A stretch of 64,000 nt of DNA from Ailanthus altissimus (taxonomy: Eukaryota > Streptophyta > Magnoliopsida > Sapindales > Simaroubaceae), in contig OX327703.1 of assembly GCA_946807835.1 (NCBI GenBank), forward strand, positions 1,495,501 to 1,559,500, written 5' to 3'. The number at the start of each line of letters is the position of its first letter. Position 1 is the stretch's first letter. The notes beneath the pieces are model-generated. The model saw nothing but the letters and a program-made list of their open reading frames with translations. It had not been told where the DNA came from and made no database searches. Positions 12,844 to 27,316 of this stretch are shown here, in pieces. Made by a program: the position numbers and the translations under genes.

Positions 12844-15800
12844 TAATATTCTCTTTGTATGCCATTTGGTATTTTGGAATACTGTTGCAATGATTATTAT
12901 CCCGGAGGTTAGGTTTAGACCTATTTTTACTGATCAATAATGAAACTGAAGTTTAATTTTGGATTGAGCTTTTATAAAGTTTAGTTTCTCCAACTGCCTG
13001 CTGCATCTGTCATATGGGAAAAACTAGTTTTACTCTTCAATCATTTCAATGTAGCATTTATTGATTATTCATGATCTCAATATTTTGATGTTAGAAATTT
13101 GTAATAGGAAATACATACAATATAGGATATGGTTCATTTTTTGGCGTCGTTATGGTCACTGCCTTCTCATGAGTATATTCTACACTTTCTCGTTCATTCT
13201 AATTGGTTAGTGACAAATTTCTTCAGGGTCAATACATGTGTTTTGGGAAGTTCACATATTATTCTTCTATGCTTTACATGAGACTTAAAAAGATGGAAGC
13301 GTTTTGTGTGATTACTATTGACTTGCATCCTATTACTTTAAACTGAGAAGTTTTTATAATAGTTGTGGTTATTGAAGGGCACAAAGCATTTCATTTGATA
13401 GTCTTGACTTGCACTAAACTCCTACAGATTGTTAGATCTCCCATAAAGCAATGAATGTTATTAAGTCATCAACTATCAGAATAATCAAAAACTGTGATTT
13501 TCTACTTGATTGATTCAAAAAAGTAGAGTTGTGTTTGGAATTGTGTCTCAACATTGCTAAAAGAATTAAATTTTATTATCCTTTTGTCTCTTTGAATCTT
13601 TTGCAACGCTTGATTGAGATAGATACAAGGTATTTTGGGATGAGCAAACACTTGGCTTATTTTATGAAGTATTCAACAAGGTCGGGCAGGTCTACCATAC
13701 ATCCAGATGTACGGTAAAACTCTCCCGCTTTCATCTCTGCTATCCAAAATTTTTTGTTAGATGTCCTAAGTTTGTATGATAAGAGGTATCTAAATGTATA
13801 GTAGGGGGACTCCTTTTTGACAATGTTATCTTTGGAAAAGTACTTCAGGTTCCTGATAGAGATATTCTGAAAGTACTTTCTGCAGAAGCACTCTTATATA
13901 AGCACTTTTTAGATATAGTCCTAACTCAGCAAATTGAAGATTCTATTTCGGTGCCAACACATTGTTTACAAAGTATAGAGTGTGAATTCATCCTTGCATA
14001 ACCTTGTGCGTGCTGGTGGCAGCTACTTTGGTTGATTCAGTCAAGTCTTTTGGTACAATATTATTAGATTGACTTACAAAATTGGTATTGTGTTGGTTTT
14101 GTCTGAACTCTAAATAACAAAAGTGCTTTTACTGAAACAGCTACTCAAAAACAGGGACATCTCATGTGACACTGACGCTACCAACTCTTTATACTTTTTC
14201 TGCAGTTTACTTAACTCCAATGTCGGCAGGGTTATTTTATTTTATTTTAAAATAACACAATAAATTTTAAATTTTAAATCTTAATATTAAATAATTATTA
14301 AATAATAAAATAATATAAATTTTAAATTTATTAATACATCATTTTATCATATAATAGTTATTTTAAATATTTTAAATTTTAAATTAAAGTGTTAAATAAT
14401 TATTAATTAATAAAATAATATAATTTTTAAAATTATTCATTATATCAATTTATCATATAATGTTGTTTGAGATAAAAAAATTTAAGATATTATTTAAAAT
14501 ATCTTTTTCTAAGATAAATATTACATTAGAAAGTGAACATTTCAAATAATTATAATTATTTACAATTATAACTATCAATAATTATTAAAAAATTACAATT
14601 GTTTATAACTACTTATTAATTAACACTAATAATTAGAGAAAAATAAACTCTCTACCTTTTTCTAAAATTTGAATTCCTAATTTTAAATCAGCAGATGTAA
14701 ATACATAGTCATATTGTACCATCTGGGATGTCAATTTTATTTTTTGTTCTCATATTAAATATGTTTATAAATAGCTTTATGGGCAACAAATTTTGTTCAT
14801 TTCTTTAGGTTTTTTTTTTTTATAAGATTATTTGATGGGTATATGAGAATATCTATATCTAGATTGAATTTCATATCCTCTCTCCGTTTCGGTGATGAGG
14901 AATGGAGGGTTGGATTCTCGACTAGTAAAATTTTGACACGTAATTTAATATTTTTAGTATGATTAGTTAATTTTAAAAATATGTGTGCGTGGCAAAATTC
15001 TATTGGACGAGTGCATGGATGATTCGAGGGGATAATAGCATAATTTTCTCTTGATATTGAGGGCAAATAAATTTTTTGATTAAGTTTAGACTTTTGAGCC
15101 GTTAGAGAATTAGACTAAATTAGAATAAGTTTTAAAAGACATGTTGTATGTTAGTATTAAATATGAAGTAATAAAAATAAGATTTAATATTAAAATAAAT
15201 AAATAACAAATTTGATGTAATGTTAGTATTAAATATGAAGTAACAAAAATAAGATTTAATGTTAGAATTTTTATATTTAGATAAAAGATACACACATTAC
15301 TAGTAGTAAATAATATTAAGAGTAATCACATTCAATGTCAATTTAATGGCATAGTTTTTGTTACAATTGATATTGAGAGTTTTTTTTATAACAATTAATA
15401 TTGAAAGTTACTTAATATAATATAAGTTTTAAATTTATTAATAATTTTTTATATATATTTACAACACAAAATCTGCACCCAAATAAAAGATGAATCAAAC
15501 CCAACTTTAACGTTGGGTGAGTTTTGGAGTGCTAATCGAAGCTCTAAATTTATTATAGTTTATTAACCTATAATTTAAACATAATTTTGTCTTTAAAAGA
15601 AGTGGGACCAATTTTACTTGTTTCTCTTTATCCCCAAATCTAGCTAAAGAAATGGATCTTAGATGGTTATCATCAAAGCAAATCCAAAATTATAAATACT
15701 TGGTCAAGTACCTTATTAGTAGGACAAACTAAATTAAATTAAGTATAATACAAGATAAGCAAATTCACAACTTATGCTAAATGATAAGGACCCGATTAAA

Positions 15801-18800
15801 AGAATTAAAATTAAAATAATTTAATTTTAAGTCATTAATTATATATATATATAATTAATCTAGTAAATTATGTAACTTATTATACGGTCAATTTTTGAAT
15901 ATGTAATAAAATTTTATAATATATTATAAATTATATAAAAATTATAAATTTATTAAACAATAATATATGACAGTGTTATTCGTTATATAATGAATTATGT
16001 AATTTATTAAATTAATTATATATAATTAAAAAAATAATTTAATAAATTATAAAATTTATTATATAATAAATAATACTATTATATAATATTATTTAATTAA
16101 TTTATAACTTCTACGTAATTTACTTGACATGTGTTTATAAACTCTCTTTATATAATAAATTATATCATTAATTAAATTATTATATATATATATGTTTACA
16201 AGTTGAAGTATGGGGACAGCTAAGCATATGTTAAAAAAGGGACCATTGTTTGTGCTTCGCTTGCATTTGAAGACTTTATATTAAAATGACGAGCAACGTG
16301 TAAAAATTAAAATTGGGGGGCGGGCCCAATTCACCAGTTTGATGATCATCTATCCAATACACAGTCCTTTTGGTGAGATTATTATTTTTATTGGTGTAGG
16401 CCCACTGTATCCCTTCGTCGTCCCTATCGTAGTTAGAGCAAATTGCAATTTATTTTATTTTATTTTTTGAAAAAAGAAAAGTCACTTGAAAATTTGAAAG
16501 CGGCAGCTGTTGGGTGTGCACTTTTTTAGTCACGAAGTTTTGGATTTGAGTTTACACAACTATTGAAATAGTGTAATTTTTTTTTTTAAAAAAGTAAAAA
16601 TGATAAAATTTAGATCCAAATTTAAGTTTTACTTAACTTATTTATGAATTTGAATTTTTTTATTAATTTAAATTTTATTTAATTTTTTTTAGATCATATC
16701 TAATCCGAGTTTAAACTTCATTAGATTTAGGTTTAAACTTGAGTTTTTTTTTAATTTTTTAAATTAAATTAAAAATTTTAAAGTATTTATTTTGTTAAGT
16801 AATTATTTGATTTATATATATTAAAAATTATAAAATTTATAAATTAATTTAAAATTTAAACAAATTTCAGATCCGAACAGAGTTTTCAAGTTTTGACAAA
16901 AAGGCCAAATCTAAACTTTTCAAAAAAAAAAAAATTTCCAGACTTGGGCTGAATCAAGTTTCTAAGTTTTCCTAAATATGAGTTCATACTCTAGCTAAAT
17001 TTATATGTATTTTTAAGGGGTCTCTTTCTTCTTTAGTGTAAGATTTGTACTCTATTTGATGCGTGTGTTCCTCTTTTATAAGTGTTCTGATGTAATATCA
17101 TTATTAAAAAAAATTAATAATAATTTTAACTTAATAATAGAGCTCATGGTCACGGACAAAGGGTTTTTTTTTTCTACTATAGTGCAATGTCTGCATTCTC
17201 CTTTTTTTTTAATGTGAGATTTGTATTTTTTTTTTTTTTTTACTTATGAGAGGGGAATTAAATTTGGAATTTTTACTTTAATAAAAAAATGTATTGTAAG
17301 CATTTTACTAGTGACCATTTAATTGTTGCTAATGTAATATTAATATTTTTAAAAAAAATTAAAAATGACCTCAACTTAATAATGGAGCTGATGGTCATGG
17401 ACTTTATCACAATGTCTTGATCTGAAAATGAAAGTAAATTATTGCTCCATTTTTTTAAAAAAAATTTGAAAACATCAAAAGTTTTGAACAAATATTACCC
17501 ATTAGTATAAAATCAAAAAGTTAATTAAAACACAATAAAATATGTACAAGCACTATGTGATGCCGCGACTAAGTGAACTGCATGCTCAAAAATTCACTCA
17601 AGTGGTATGAATTTGAGTCTCTCTCTCCATATATATAAATATATATTTTTTAATCTTTGTGAGAGTTGAATTTATTATAATGTAATGTGTAAACATTTAA
17701 AAATAATAAAAATTAACAATTTAGTCCCTAATTTTTTTAAAATTACTCAACAGGTCCCTCAGTTATTCGAAATAATCAATCAATTACGTTTTTTAAACCA
17801 TTTTTATGTTGGAAAAATGGCACAATTACATTTATAAAAGGACTAACTTTGGTGTTTTAAGAAATTAGGGACTTATGGATAATTAAAAAAAACTTAAGGT
17901 TTAAACTCTAATTTACTTGAATTCAAAAAACAAACTCTAATTTACTTTAAAAAATTAATTAGATATAATATTTAAATAAACAACAATTACCCCCATAATT
18001 TTCTATATATATACATATATAAAACTATCCTTCTTCAATTTTTTAAAACTATTTATGATTCTCTTGAGGGTTTTATAGAGAAAAAATGGTCCCAAAAAAA
18101 AAAAAAATTCCCCCAAAAAAGATAATGAGTAGGTTTTAAAATTTCAAAGAGTAAGTAGTAGTAGGATTATATATATATATATATATATAAACTTAGATGG
18201 GCAACAATAATTTTTTTTTAATTAATCAAACAATTATGTTTATATTTAAGTTGTTATCCTTATTAAAATTTTCAGATTTGGGTGTGATCATACTATAGAA
18301 TTGAATAACTCATCGGGATCCAATTTTTGGGTGATCAAGTCGGATATTTAATAATTTTTACCAAAATAAATAAATAAATTAGGATGGGAGTAGGGCAGAC
18401 ACGAGTTATTATATCATACCAAATTTATTGAGATCAGGGTAGGGTTATGAACCCCTATTCGGCTACAAAACTCCAACCCTAGATTTAGTATTTTTTTCTT
18501 AAAAGATTCTTTTTTTGTTTTGTCCTAAAAAAACCAAAATTTAAAATTGAAAACTAAAAAACTCTAAAAAAAAAAGGACAGTCAATCTACTAAGCAAATG
18601 TAGCCTATTCCCTGACTTAAATGTGTTGTGTGCATCCTATCCAAAAAGAAAAAAAAAACGAAATCTATGTCCTTATTTAAAAAAAAAAGAATTTAGAGGG
18701 TAAAATGTTATTATGCCGTAACAAATTAGTAGCAATTATTTGAAAAGTCTATACTTTATTTTTCTGTTATTATTTTTTACACATCCCCCCATTTCTTAAA

Positions 18801-19416
18801 CTCCTATTAGGGTTAGACACGGTTCAATTTGATTTATTTTTTTAGAACTGAATTAAATTGATTGTTTTCAATTTTTTTATAATTAAATTAAAAAAATTGA
18901 TATGAGTAAGAAAAATTAAATTAGACTGAATCAATTTTTTTTGGTTCAATTTTTTTGGTTATGCGCTTAGTTAGGCCTGTTTAAAATTTGATTTTTTTAA
19001 TACTTTTTTTCCATTTAAATTGTGAGTTTATTTATTTGTTCAAAAAATATATTAGGCCATTTTAAAATTAATTTATAGACCTATATCATATTAATTTATT
19101 TGTCTAAAAAATATATTGGGCCATTTTTTTAAAATTTATATATTAATAATACAATGTCGTTGAATTTATCATAAGTTATTTTCATTCAATGATATGTTGT
19201 CATGTGTCACAATTTCAGGTTTTTTGGTTCGATTTGTGTTTAATAAAACCAAATCTTTCTTTGTAGTACGTAATTGTTCAAATCAAGAAAGGCGGTTTTT
19301 TTTTTTAGTTTTTCAATTCATTAAAATCAATCAATTTTTTTCTTAATCAAAACTCAGTTCAATTCAATTTGAACTAATTTTTTTTTATTTTTGCACAATA
19401 TATATATATATAATAT
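12844..19416. other. long AT-rich gene-free region
   Basis: About 6.5 kb without a supportable gene. The 3' UTR of the L2 gene lies at the left. Positions 13840-14160 contain blocks such as 'aagcactttt' and 'aaaagtgctttt', which suggest a decayed hAT-type MITE. Positions 14220-14640 are almost pure A/T. A 45-bp block at 15149-15193 recurs at 15221-15265 (period 72). Short AT microsatellites occur near 15840, 16180 and 18168-18188. No RNA gene or coherent frame was seen. Confidence 0.5.
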
Positions 19417-19705
19417 GGATAATAACACCATCGCTCTAAAGTTAAGATAAATTATATCATTAGAGTTAAGATAAATTATATTTTAATGATGACTTTAATT
19501 TTAATTACATCGTCACTCTTTTATTTAATTAAAAAGATAAAAATATAATCACTTTGAAGAATATTTTAATCGTTTACATAATAAAAGAAACATAATTATG
19601 TGAATATTATTTTTATTAAATAAAGGGAGTGATAATGTAATTAAGACTAAAACTGTTATTAAAATGAAATTTATGCCAACCTTAGGGGCGACAGTGTTAA
19701 TATCC
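19417..19705. mobile_element. MITE with long imperfect terminal inverted repeats, copy 1
   Basis: A 289-bp foldback element. The left end starts ggataataacaccatcgc, and the reverse complement of the right end starts gggatattaacactgtcgc. Similarity continues inward for about 75 bp on each side (blocks such as ttttaatgatgactttaatt against ttttaataacagttttagtc). A related element lies at 27707-27978. There is no coding capacity. Superfamily and target duplication are not clear. Confidence 0.65.
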
Positions 19706-20019
19706 CATATTTAATATATATAATATTTTAAAAATTAAAATAACGGTTTTGCCCTTAACTTCTGTGCCAAGCAAATTCATCATCTCTTATTTTTTCTTTT
19801 TTTGGCTCTTCCCTTTTTTCTCTCCCTTCCTATTCGCTCAGCTCACGCATTTCATTTTCATTTGCTTCCATATTTTCTCATTTGTCTCCTCTCCTCTCCA
19901 TTCCCCCTTTCTAATCACTCGCATCAAACTTTCAATGTAGAAACGCTGTCGTTTCATCTACTTAAATGACATCGGTTTCCGTAAAAAAAAAAGGCAGAAA
20001 AAGAGAAAAAGCAAAAGGA

Positions 20020-23000
20020 ATGGAGAATATTACCGCGCAGTTGAAGCGAGGGATATCGCGGCAGTTCTCAACGGGGTCGTTGCGGCGGCGGAGCCTGACG
20101 AGGCAGATGACGAGGCAGGCTTCGTTGGATCCGAGGAGGAATAACATGAGGTTCAGCTTCGGGAGGCAGTCATCGATGGATCCAATACGACGGAGCCCCG
20201 TCCCGGACGAGCTGACGGTGCCGGAGAACCTCGACTCCACGATGCAGCTGCTGTTCATGGCGAGCAAAGGAGACGCGAAGGGAGTGGAGGATTTGCTCAA
20301 CGAAGGGATTGACGTGAACAGTATTGATCTCGACGGGCGGACGGCCTTGCATATTGCCGCTTGTGAGGGACACGCGGAGGTCGTTAAGTTGTTGCTAGAA
20401 AAAAAAGCCAACATTGACGCGCGTGATCGATGGGGCAGTACGGTGCGTTTCGTTCTCTTTGTCTTGCTCATTGCTAAAATATGGCGCGTTCTGGTGAGAA
20501 TCGTCGAGTTGGCGTTTCTCAAAAGAATTTTTGAAAAATAAAAACATTTTGAAATTGATATTTTTCAAGGTAAAAAAAAAAAAATAAGTGTTTTCGTAAG
20601 TAGATTATTAGTTTTTTCTAAACTGCAAATGAGAAAACGCAATAAATATATATTTTCTAATAAATTTATTTATTTATTTTTTGTTTTAAAAAATTCATTC
20701 GTAAAAACCCTCCAGTAAATACTTTTTCAGCAGCTATTTCTCTCGGAAAATCAACAAAATTATTTTTGAAAATTTATCCGAACAGCGACTAATTATTATT
20801 GTTAATTTAGTTGCTTTTTTATAATTTTCTTTTTTTAATAATATTTTATATTATTTTTATTTATTTTCTTTTAATAAATTTATGAGACTTTTAAGAATCA
20901 AACTCACACGGCCTATCACTGAGCTACACGTTTGAGTGCTAATTTTTACTTATTGTTATTCTTGTAAAATATCGTCACCTTTACTTGCAATTGCAATTCA
21001 ATAAAGAGTAATGTTCCCAAAATGTGATTTGTTGAGTAATTATTAGTAATAATAAATAATTTTTAAAATTTATATTATTTTATTATTTCATATATTATAT
21101 TTTAAAATATAATTTAAATAATATTAAATATATTAAATAATATTTTAAACTATATTATAAAAAATAATATATTAAATTTAATAATAATATAAAATATAAA
21201 ATTATTTATTATATTTAATATTTATTTGACACATTATTTTTTAAATTATAATTTAAAAATTTATTAATATTTATATAATTTAAAATACTTACCACTACTC
21301 TTTATTAATGTTATGTACCATTTTCATTACACCCTTTTATTGTCAGTTTTATCTCTTGCTGTTAAGCATTTTAAAGAGTAAAACTGGTCAATCACACATG
21401 TCATAAGCGTAATTTAATGAAAATCTCAATTTCAATATGTCAACAACTGGTAACAGGATGGTTGGTGTACCTCCGTTTCAGGTGGGTAGATTCACTTCCC
21501 TATTGTGTATGAAGGGTCGTTCTTTGGGGTTAAATTTATGGGCTGTACTTAAATTTATCGGTTGTACAATAAAAGTTTCAATACAATTCATAATGGATTC
21601 AATTTAGTTGTAGGGGTGGGAAAAACAAATTGTACCGAATTGATTGATTTTTAGCTGGTTCAATTTGGAGTTCGCTTTTAATCGGTTTAAAATAATTAAA
21701 ATTGATTGATTTGATTTCAATTCCATTTTAATTTGATTCAGGTTAAATTAAGAAAATACTCTTTAAATAGATTAAAAAATTAAAAAAATCAAAAATCAAA
21801 TCAGTTCAATTCAGTTTAATATTTTGTATTTGAATCGATTGGTTTTATTTAGATGAAACTGATTGGTTTCGGTTCGGTTCGATTTGAAACTGAACTGAAA
21901 CCAAATTTGTCTATTCTATTAGATTGATTTTCATAATTATTATAATTATAATTATAATTCTAAAAATAAATGAATAACAAGAAAGAAGTTATGAGGAAAT
22001 TTAAAAATGGAGATCCAGATGATGCCATATTTTTCTTAAATGATTAATTACTAGAAAAGTATTTCTCTTTAAAGAATGAAAACTAATTAGTTGAAGGATT
22101 AATTTACACTGTTTTAATAGGACCCACTGAGCCTTATGATGAAGTGATATTTATTTGGACAGGCAGCTGCCGATGCTAAATACTACGGAAATGTAGAAAT
22201 TTACAACATTCTGAAGGCCCGTGGAGCTGCCAAAGTTCCGGTACAATATGAACTAAATTCAATTGCACCAGAACTAGTTTTGCTTGTGTGGCTGAGATTA
22301 TTATGTTAATATCTTCTTTCATTTTAGAAAACCAGGAGGACACCGATGACTGTTGCAAATCCTAAAGAAATTCCGGAATATGAGCTTAATCCTCTAGATA
22401 TTCAGGTTCGGAAGGCAGATGGTATAAAGGTATGGTTCTGTTCCCTTAATTTCAGTGCATGTTGATGCTTCCTAGTTCATTATAGTTTTAAAATATAAGC
22501 ATAATTCATTTGTCAATAGTTTTTGAGTTGTGATGAAAGAAAATATGTTACATCCAACAGTGGATAGATAATGAGTTGATGTTTAGGCAGCTTCACTGAA
22601 CAGGCACAGGATAATTTTTTGGGATGATTACAAGTGCTTGGCCTTGACAAATACCTTTCCTTCAGTTGGTTGTTAAGCCTTACCAATGGCCTATTTCACA
22701 AAACATTTACTTTTGATCATTAACCTCGATGTGCAAGAATTTGAAATGCATTGGATGTGCCATGTAAATCTTTGGTTGGATTGCTAATTTGTTATGCTTG
22801 ATAATAGCATACTTTGGATAATTACCAAATTCAATTTTCAAACTATGTCCAGAATGCAGATAATAAATGGTCAAATTCTCTTACATTAATAATTACAGAT
22901 TGTGTGGGTTTTTATTTTGAAGCGGACATGAGCTTAATTTCTTCATGATTTCCAAAAGATTCATTACTGCAGCTTCCATATGATTTCCTATGAAGTTGTT

Positions 23001-26000
23001 GGTCCTTTGAGAATTAGTTTGTATCTGATCATTCTTTTGATGCTATAAATGTTATTTCTCTATGAACGATATTTTGTTTGAGTAGGTAGATTGTTAATGG
23101 ATTTCTTTTTCATAACTCTTAACAGGGAACATATCAAGTGGCTAAATGGAACGGTACAAAGGTTTCCGTTAAGATACTTGATAAAGAAAGCCAATCAGAC
23201 CCAGAATGCATGTAAGCTTATACTGCAATGCTTTTCATCATTCTAGTGAAGGGAGCCTATAAGACTCCCAGTACTTTTAGGACTTGATTTTCCAAAATTT
23301 CCCAGACGTCAAAAGAAATGTGGTTGCCTCTTAATAAAAACTTATTATAGTTGGTCAAATTCAAATTAACTGTATCATCATCTCCTGAATATTTCATTAT
23401 TGTAGTTTCTTTGATATTGTATTTGGAATCTAACAAAATATCGTAATTTCCTATCTTTTAAAACAGAAATGCTTTCAAGACTGAGCTAACTTTACTAGAA
23501 AAAATCCGGCATCCTAATGTGGTTCAATTTGTTGGAGCTGTCACCCAGAATCTACCGATGATGATTGTTTTAGAGTATCATCCAAATGTAAGCATGCTTA
23601 TCACTCTGTCTTTTGATACACCGACAGAACTACACCTACACCCTAGGACACAAATATAATATTATAATTTCTATGTGTTAGTTTGCTAGAAGATAAATAA
23701 GCTATTTTTCTTGTGAGGAAGAAAAAAGAGTTTGGATGACTACAGAACAAATACTTCCTCTTCTGATCCATCAAATTTTTCGCCTCTACAAGTAGAGAAA
23801 CTTAAGACAAAACAACATTTTGAGATCAGTTATGAATACATGGTGCCATATCTCCTTTATTTTTGTTTGTATTTTTTGGAAGTTATATGAGAGATGATGC
23901 TATGGCTAGTGCAAATTTGTGGAATTACAGCAAATGGTGTTGATTGCAAGTGTATGTCGTAGTAGTATGTTGAATTGTAGACCTTCTTAGTAAAAGAGGT
24001 CGAACTAATTTTTATCAAAATGATTCGAACTCTATTAAAGACCCAGCGTTTTTGTTTTGGTTTCTTTTTTTTTTTTTTTTGGCATTGGGCTCTTTCATTA
24101 AACTGATATAAATAGTAGTTAGTTTACTGTATTTTAAGGAAATGGCTCCATCCTCTCTAATTCATTATTTGGATTCTGATGTAGGAAGGTGTTTCCAAGA
24201 AGGATTACACAATCTTTTCCGAATACATTTTTTTTTTTAAATTCGAGTTGTAAATTGGAGCTTGTGGTCTTTCATTTTTTTTTGGCATATTGTCATCATG
24301 CAATTCATATTCAATTCTCTGAGTTGGGATATGCTTTGCATATTTTCTGCAAATAGTTCCTTGTGTCAGTTAAATTTGTTCAATCGGTTAAGTTACAGCA
24401 TCTTTGTCTCTCTCACTCAAATCACAACTTTGACATTGTTATAACTATGCTGATCTTTCAGGGTGACTTGGCAACCTATCTTCAAAAGAAAGGGCGCCTA
24501 TCTCCATCAAAAGCTCTTAGATTTGCTCTTGATATTGCTAGGCATGTGCACTTTTTCTGGAGTTGCATCTTTTCCTGTATATCATGAATTTTTATAAGAA
24601 TTTCACCCCTCCATTTTGACCACATGTAAACAGATCTTGATTTTCTAATTCTGTTTCTTATCTCAGATGTTTATAATTCTACTGATACTCTTTGTGATTA
24701 ATACATCTTGTTCAATTTCTTGTTATCAGGGGTATGAATTATCTTCATGAATGTAAACCAGATCCAGTCATCCACTGCAATTTGAGGCCAAAGTAAGAAA
24801 AAAAATGCAGAGGTTATTCTGATATTGAGATTTTGAAATAAATTTTTATCTGTACTCATGGAGACTTGCTGTTCTTTAATATTTGAAATTTTCGTAAGGT
24901 GCCAGAAATATTTTGCTGGATAATGGAGGTTTGTTGAAGATATCTGGATTTGGTTTGCTAAGAATGTCAAATGTTTCATCCAACGAAGCAAAATTAGTGC
25001 AGCCGGTCCATATGGATCCTTCAAGTAAGTTTTACTTTATGCTCAACTAACTCTGCCGAATTTGTAGCTTCATATGTAAAAATTAATTATATCATATACT
25101 TTGTAATGAAATTCTCTTGGGGTTCAGTAGTTGAAACTTGAAATACATAAATAGATGTACTCCAAGTTATGCCATAGTTTTCCAGGAGGCACTCCTTCGC
25201 ATAGATCTCCCTACTCCAATTCTAATCACTTTTCAGGGATTTTTCTTAGTGTTTATGAGTGGTGTTCTGCTAGATATATTAAAATTAAAAAGAAAATGGA
25301 GCTGAGGAAGCATATGTAATGTGATAGTAAGAGCTAAGTTGTTGAAATGTGACAGAGAAACGAAAAAACCACACAGAAACTCTTTACCTATAGAGCCCAT
25401 TGAACTGTTTCCAAAACTACCACACCTGTATAGCAGCCAAGTTGTGCTTTCTCAAGATTCATGAACATTCATAATGAGAGAAAGGAGAGCATTTTTTTTT
25501 TTTGGTTATAGAAACTAATTTAGCCCTTATTGTCAAATCTATTGGTAACATATGCATTATGTTTACTTATATGACCACCATAAATGAATATGTCACCATG
25601 ACATGCCAGGTCTGATGCAAGTAACTTGTGCAATCTAAATCAAACTCTTTATTTATTTATTTTAAATAAGTAATGATAGTGAAGTTTCTAGGGTATGTAC
25701 TTTTATAAATGAAAAGAGATTATATTAGCCAATTATACTTAAGTTAAAAGGGGCAGTAAAACAATTACCATATGAACTTGATCTGCATTCAATTGATGAT
25801 CTTGCTTACTGATTATAGATATATATGTGGCACCTGAGATCTACAAAGATGAGATATTTGATAGAAGTGTGGATGCCTACTCTTTTGGTCTCATACTATA
25901 TGAGGTATTTTCCGATCTCCAATCTGTGATATATTAGCATCACTCTACATGTAGTCAAATTTAATGGTGTAAAAATATAAGTGCAATTTCAGTTGCTCAC

Positions 26001-27316
26001 TACAATACATTTTCACTTGTCAAAATACTTTAGTTTCCCCAGACATTCAATCTCTTATCACACTGTGCATGTGCTGTATTCTTGAAACAGGTTAATTCAT
26101 TTTCTTAATCAGAAACGACCACTATTTTTTGTCTTGTAATGTATCAAGTGAAAATGTTTGTGCGAAAATGGAACTCCAGTTCTGATTTATATAATTTTAA
26201 TGATGACTTGGCATATAATTACAGCTGCTTCATTTCTACTTGGTTTTTGGGCAGTTTATATCTTAATTATTTATAGCTCTGGCATTATGTTGCAGTTGTT
26301 TGTTAGTATCAACTGATGTGTTTAACAACTTGAGTCTCTTTCTTTTCTGTATGGCTCAGATGATTGAGGGAGTGCAGCCTTTCCATCCTAGGCCGCCTAC
26401 AGAGATTGTAAAATTATTGTGTTGTGAAGGAAAGAGACCACCATTCAAAACCAAGGCCCGAAATTATCCTTCGGATTTGAAAGAGTGAGTAATGCTTTTC
26501 AGTCAAGATACAGAATTCACCGTGTTCTCAAGCTGCCAAGTCAGTGGTTGGGTCTCAGGTTTACAGCACCAATCTTTATTAACATGTACAAGGATCACTT
26601 AATGGAATAATGCTACTATTATTTGTTTAGCCGGAGGCCATGCATTATGGGTTTAATTCTTTGGATTGAATTCTTGTTTTTTCCTTTTTCATAAAAAAGG
26701 AATTATCTTTTAAGACAGTGGTTGATTTATATGCAGGTTGATTGAGGAATGTTGGGACCCAGAACCTGTTGTTAGGCCAATTTTTTCGGAGATCATTGTA
26801 CGATTAGATAAAATAGTTTCTAATTGCTCAAAACACGGCTGGTGGAAAGATACTTTCAAGCTTCCATGGTATGCCCTCGTGTCACCAAATCTATCTTAAG
26901 CTGCAATTTTGTATCATACTTCAGAGATTTAATACATATCAAAGATTCTAGACTCAGCACCTTGGCACATACTGATGTAGCACATCTTGGTGTATTTGCT
27001 CTTCTGAGGGCACAATTAATGAAAATTTGTAGAAATTAGGATTAAGTATATCAAAGGGTTAAATGATAGTACCAAAGGTTACTGAGAAGTGGAGAATAAA
27101 CTGAACGAAACAGATTGTACATGAGGCTGCGGATAGATCATTTGTTAGAACATCTCTTGTTATGTGGTAAAATGTTAGACGGAATTTTTTCATTAAAATC
27201 GAACAGCATTAAAGTTTGATTCTGTGTGACTTTAATCCGGCCAACTTTGTTATTCAGACTCTCAACTCTTTTGTTCGATTTCTAAGATAAAGTAATGGAA
27301 TTCGTGCAGGAAATAG
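20020..27316 (+). CDS. integrin-linked-kinase-like ankyrin-repeat protein kinase (ILK1-type, Raf-like group C)
   Basis: Twelve exons: 20020-20442, 22163-22240, 22328-22429, 23126-23211, 23467-23587, 24462-24541, 24730-24792, 24906-25024, 25819-25904, 26360-26484, 26737-26868, 27310-27316; 1422 nt, 473 aa. The start at 20020 (MENITAQLKRG) fits the family; an upstream in-frame ATG at 19966 gives only a Lys-rich extension. The N-terminus is Arg/Ser-rich, and ankyrin repeats (DLDGRTALHIAACEGH) span about residues 72-165. A kinase domain runs from about 202 to 455. The ATP lysine is K217 (VSVKIL). The catalytic loop reads VIHCNLRPKN, so the HRD aspartate is N314. DFG is GFG (332-334). APE is intact (362-364). 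The protein ends KLPWK. Arabidopsis ILK1-group kinases act in defence and ion responses, and GFG is known there; the Asn is extra. Intron 6 uses a GC donor. Confidence 0.93.
20875..20940 (-). repeat. tRNA-like SINE fragment in intron 1 of the ankyrin kinase gene
   Basis: Read on the minus strand it has gtgtagctcagtgataggcc, a box A match, followed closely by gtgagtttgattctt, a weak box B. It is too short for a tRNA, so it is best seen as a decayed SINE fragment. Confidence 0.3.
21000..21307. mobile_element. AT-rich foldback element (MITE-like) in intron 1 of the ankyrin kinase gene
   Basis: About 308 bp bounded by aataaagagtaatg on the left and the inverted counterpart ctactctttatt on the right. 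The interior is almost pure A/T and can fold back over much of its length. No coding capacity and no clear target duplication. The call rests on the terminal inverted repeat alone. Confidence 0.4.

Noticed and set aside
19962..20522. 186-codon open frame on the minus strand
   Set aside because: Antisense shadow of the first exon of the ankyrin kinase gene, caused by its GC-rich codons.
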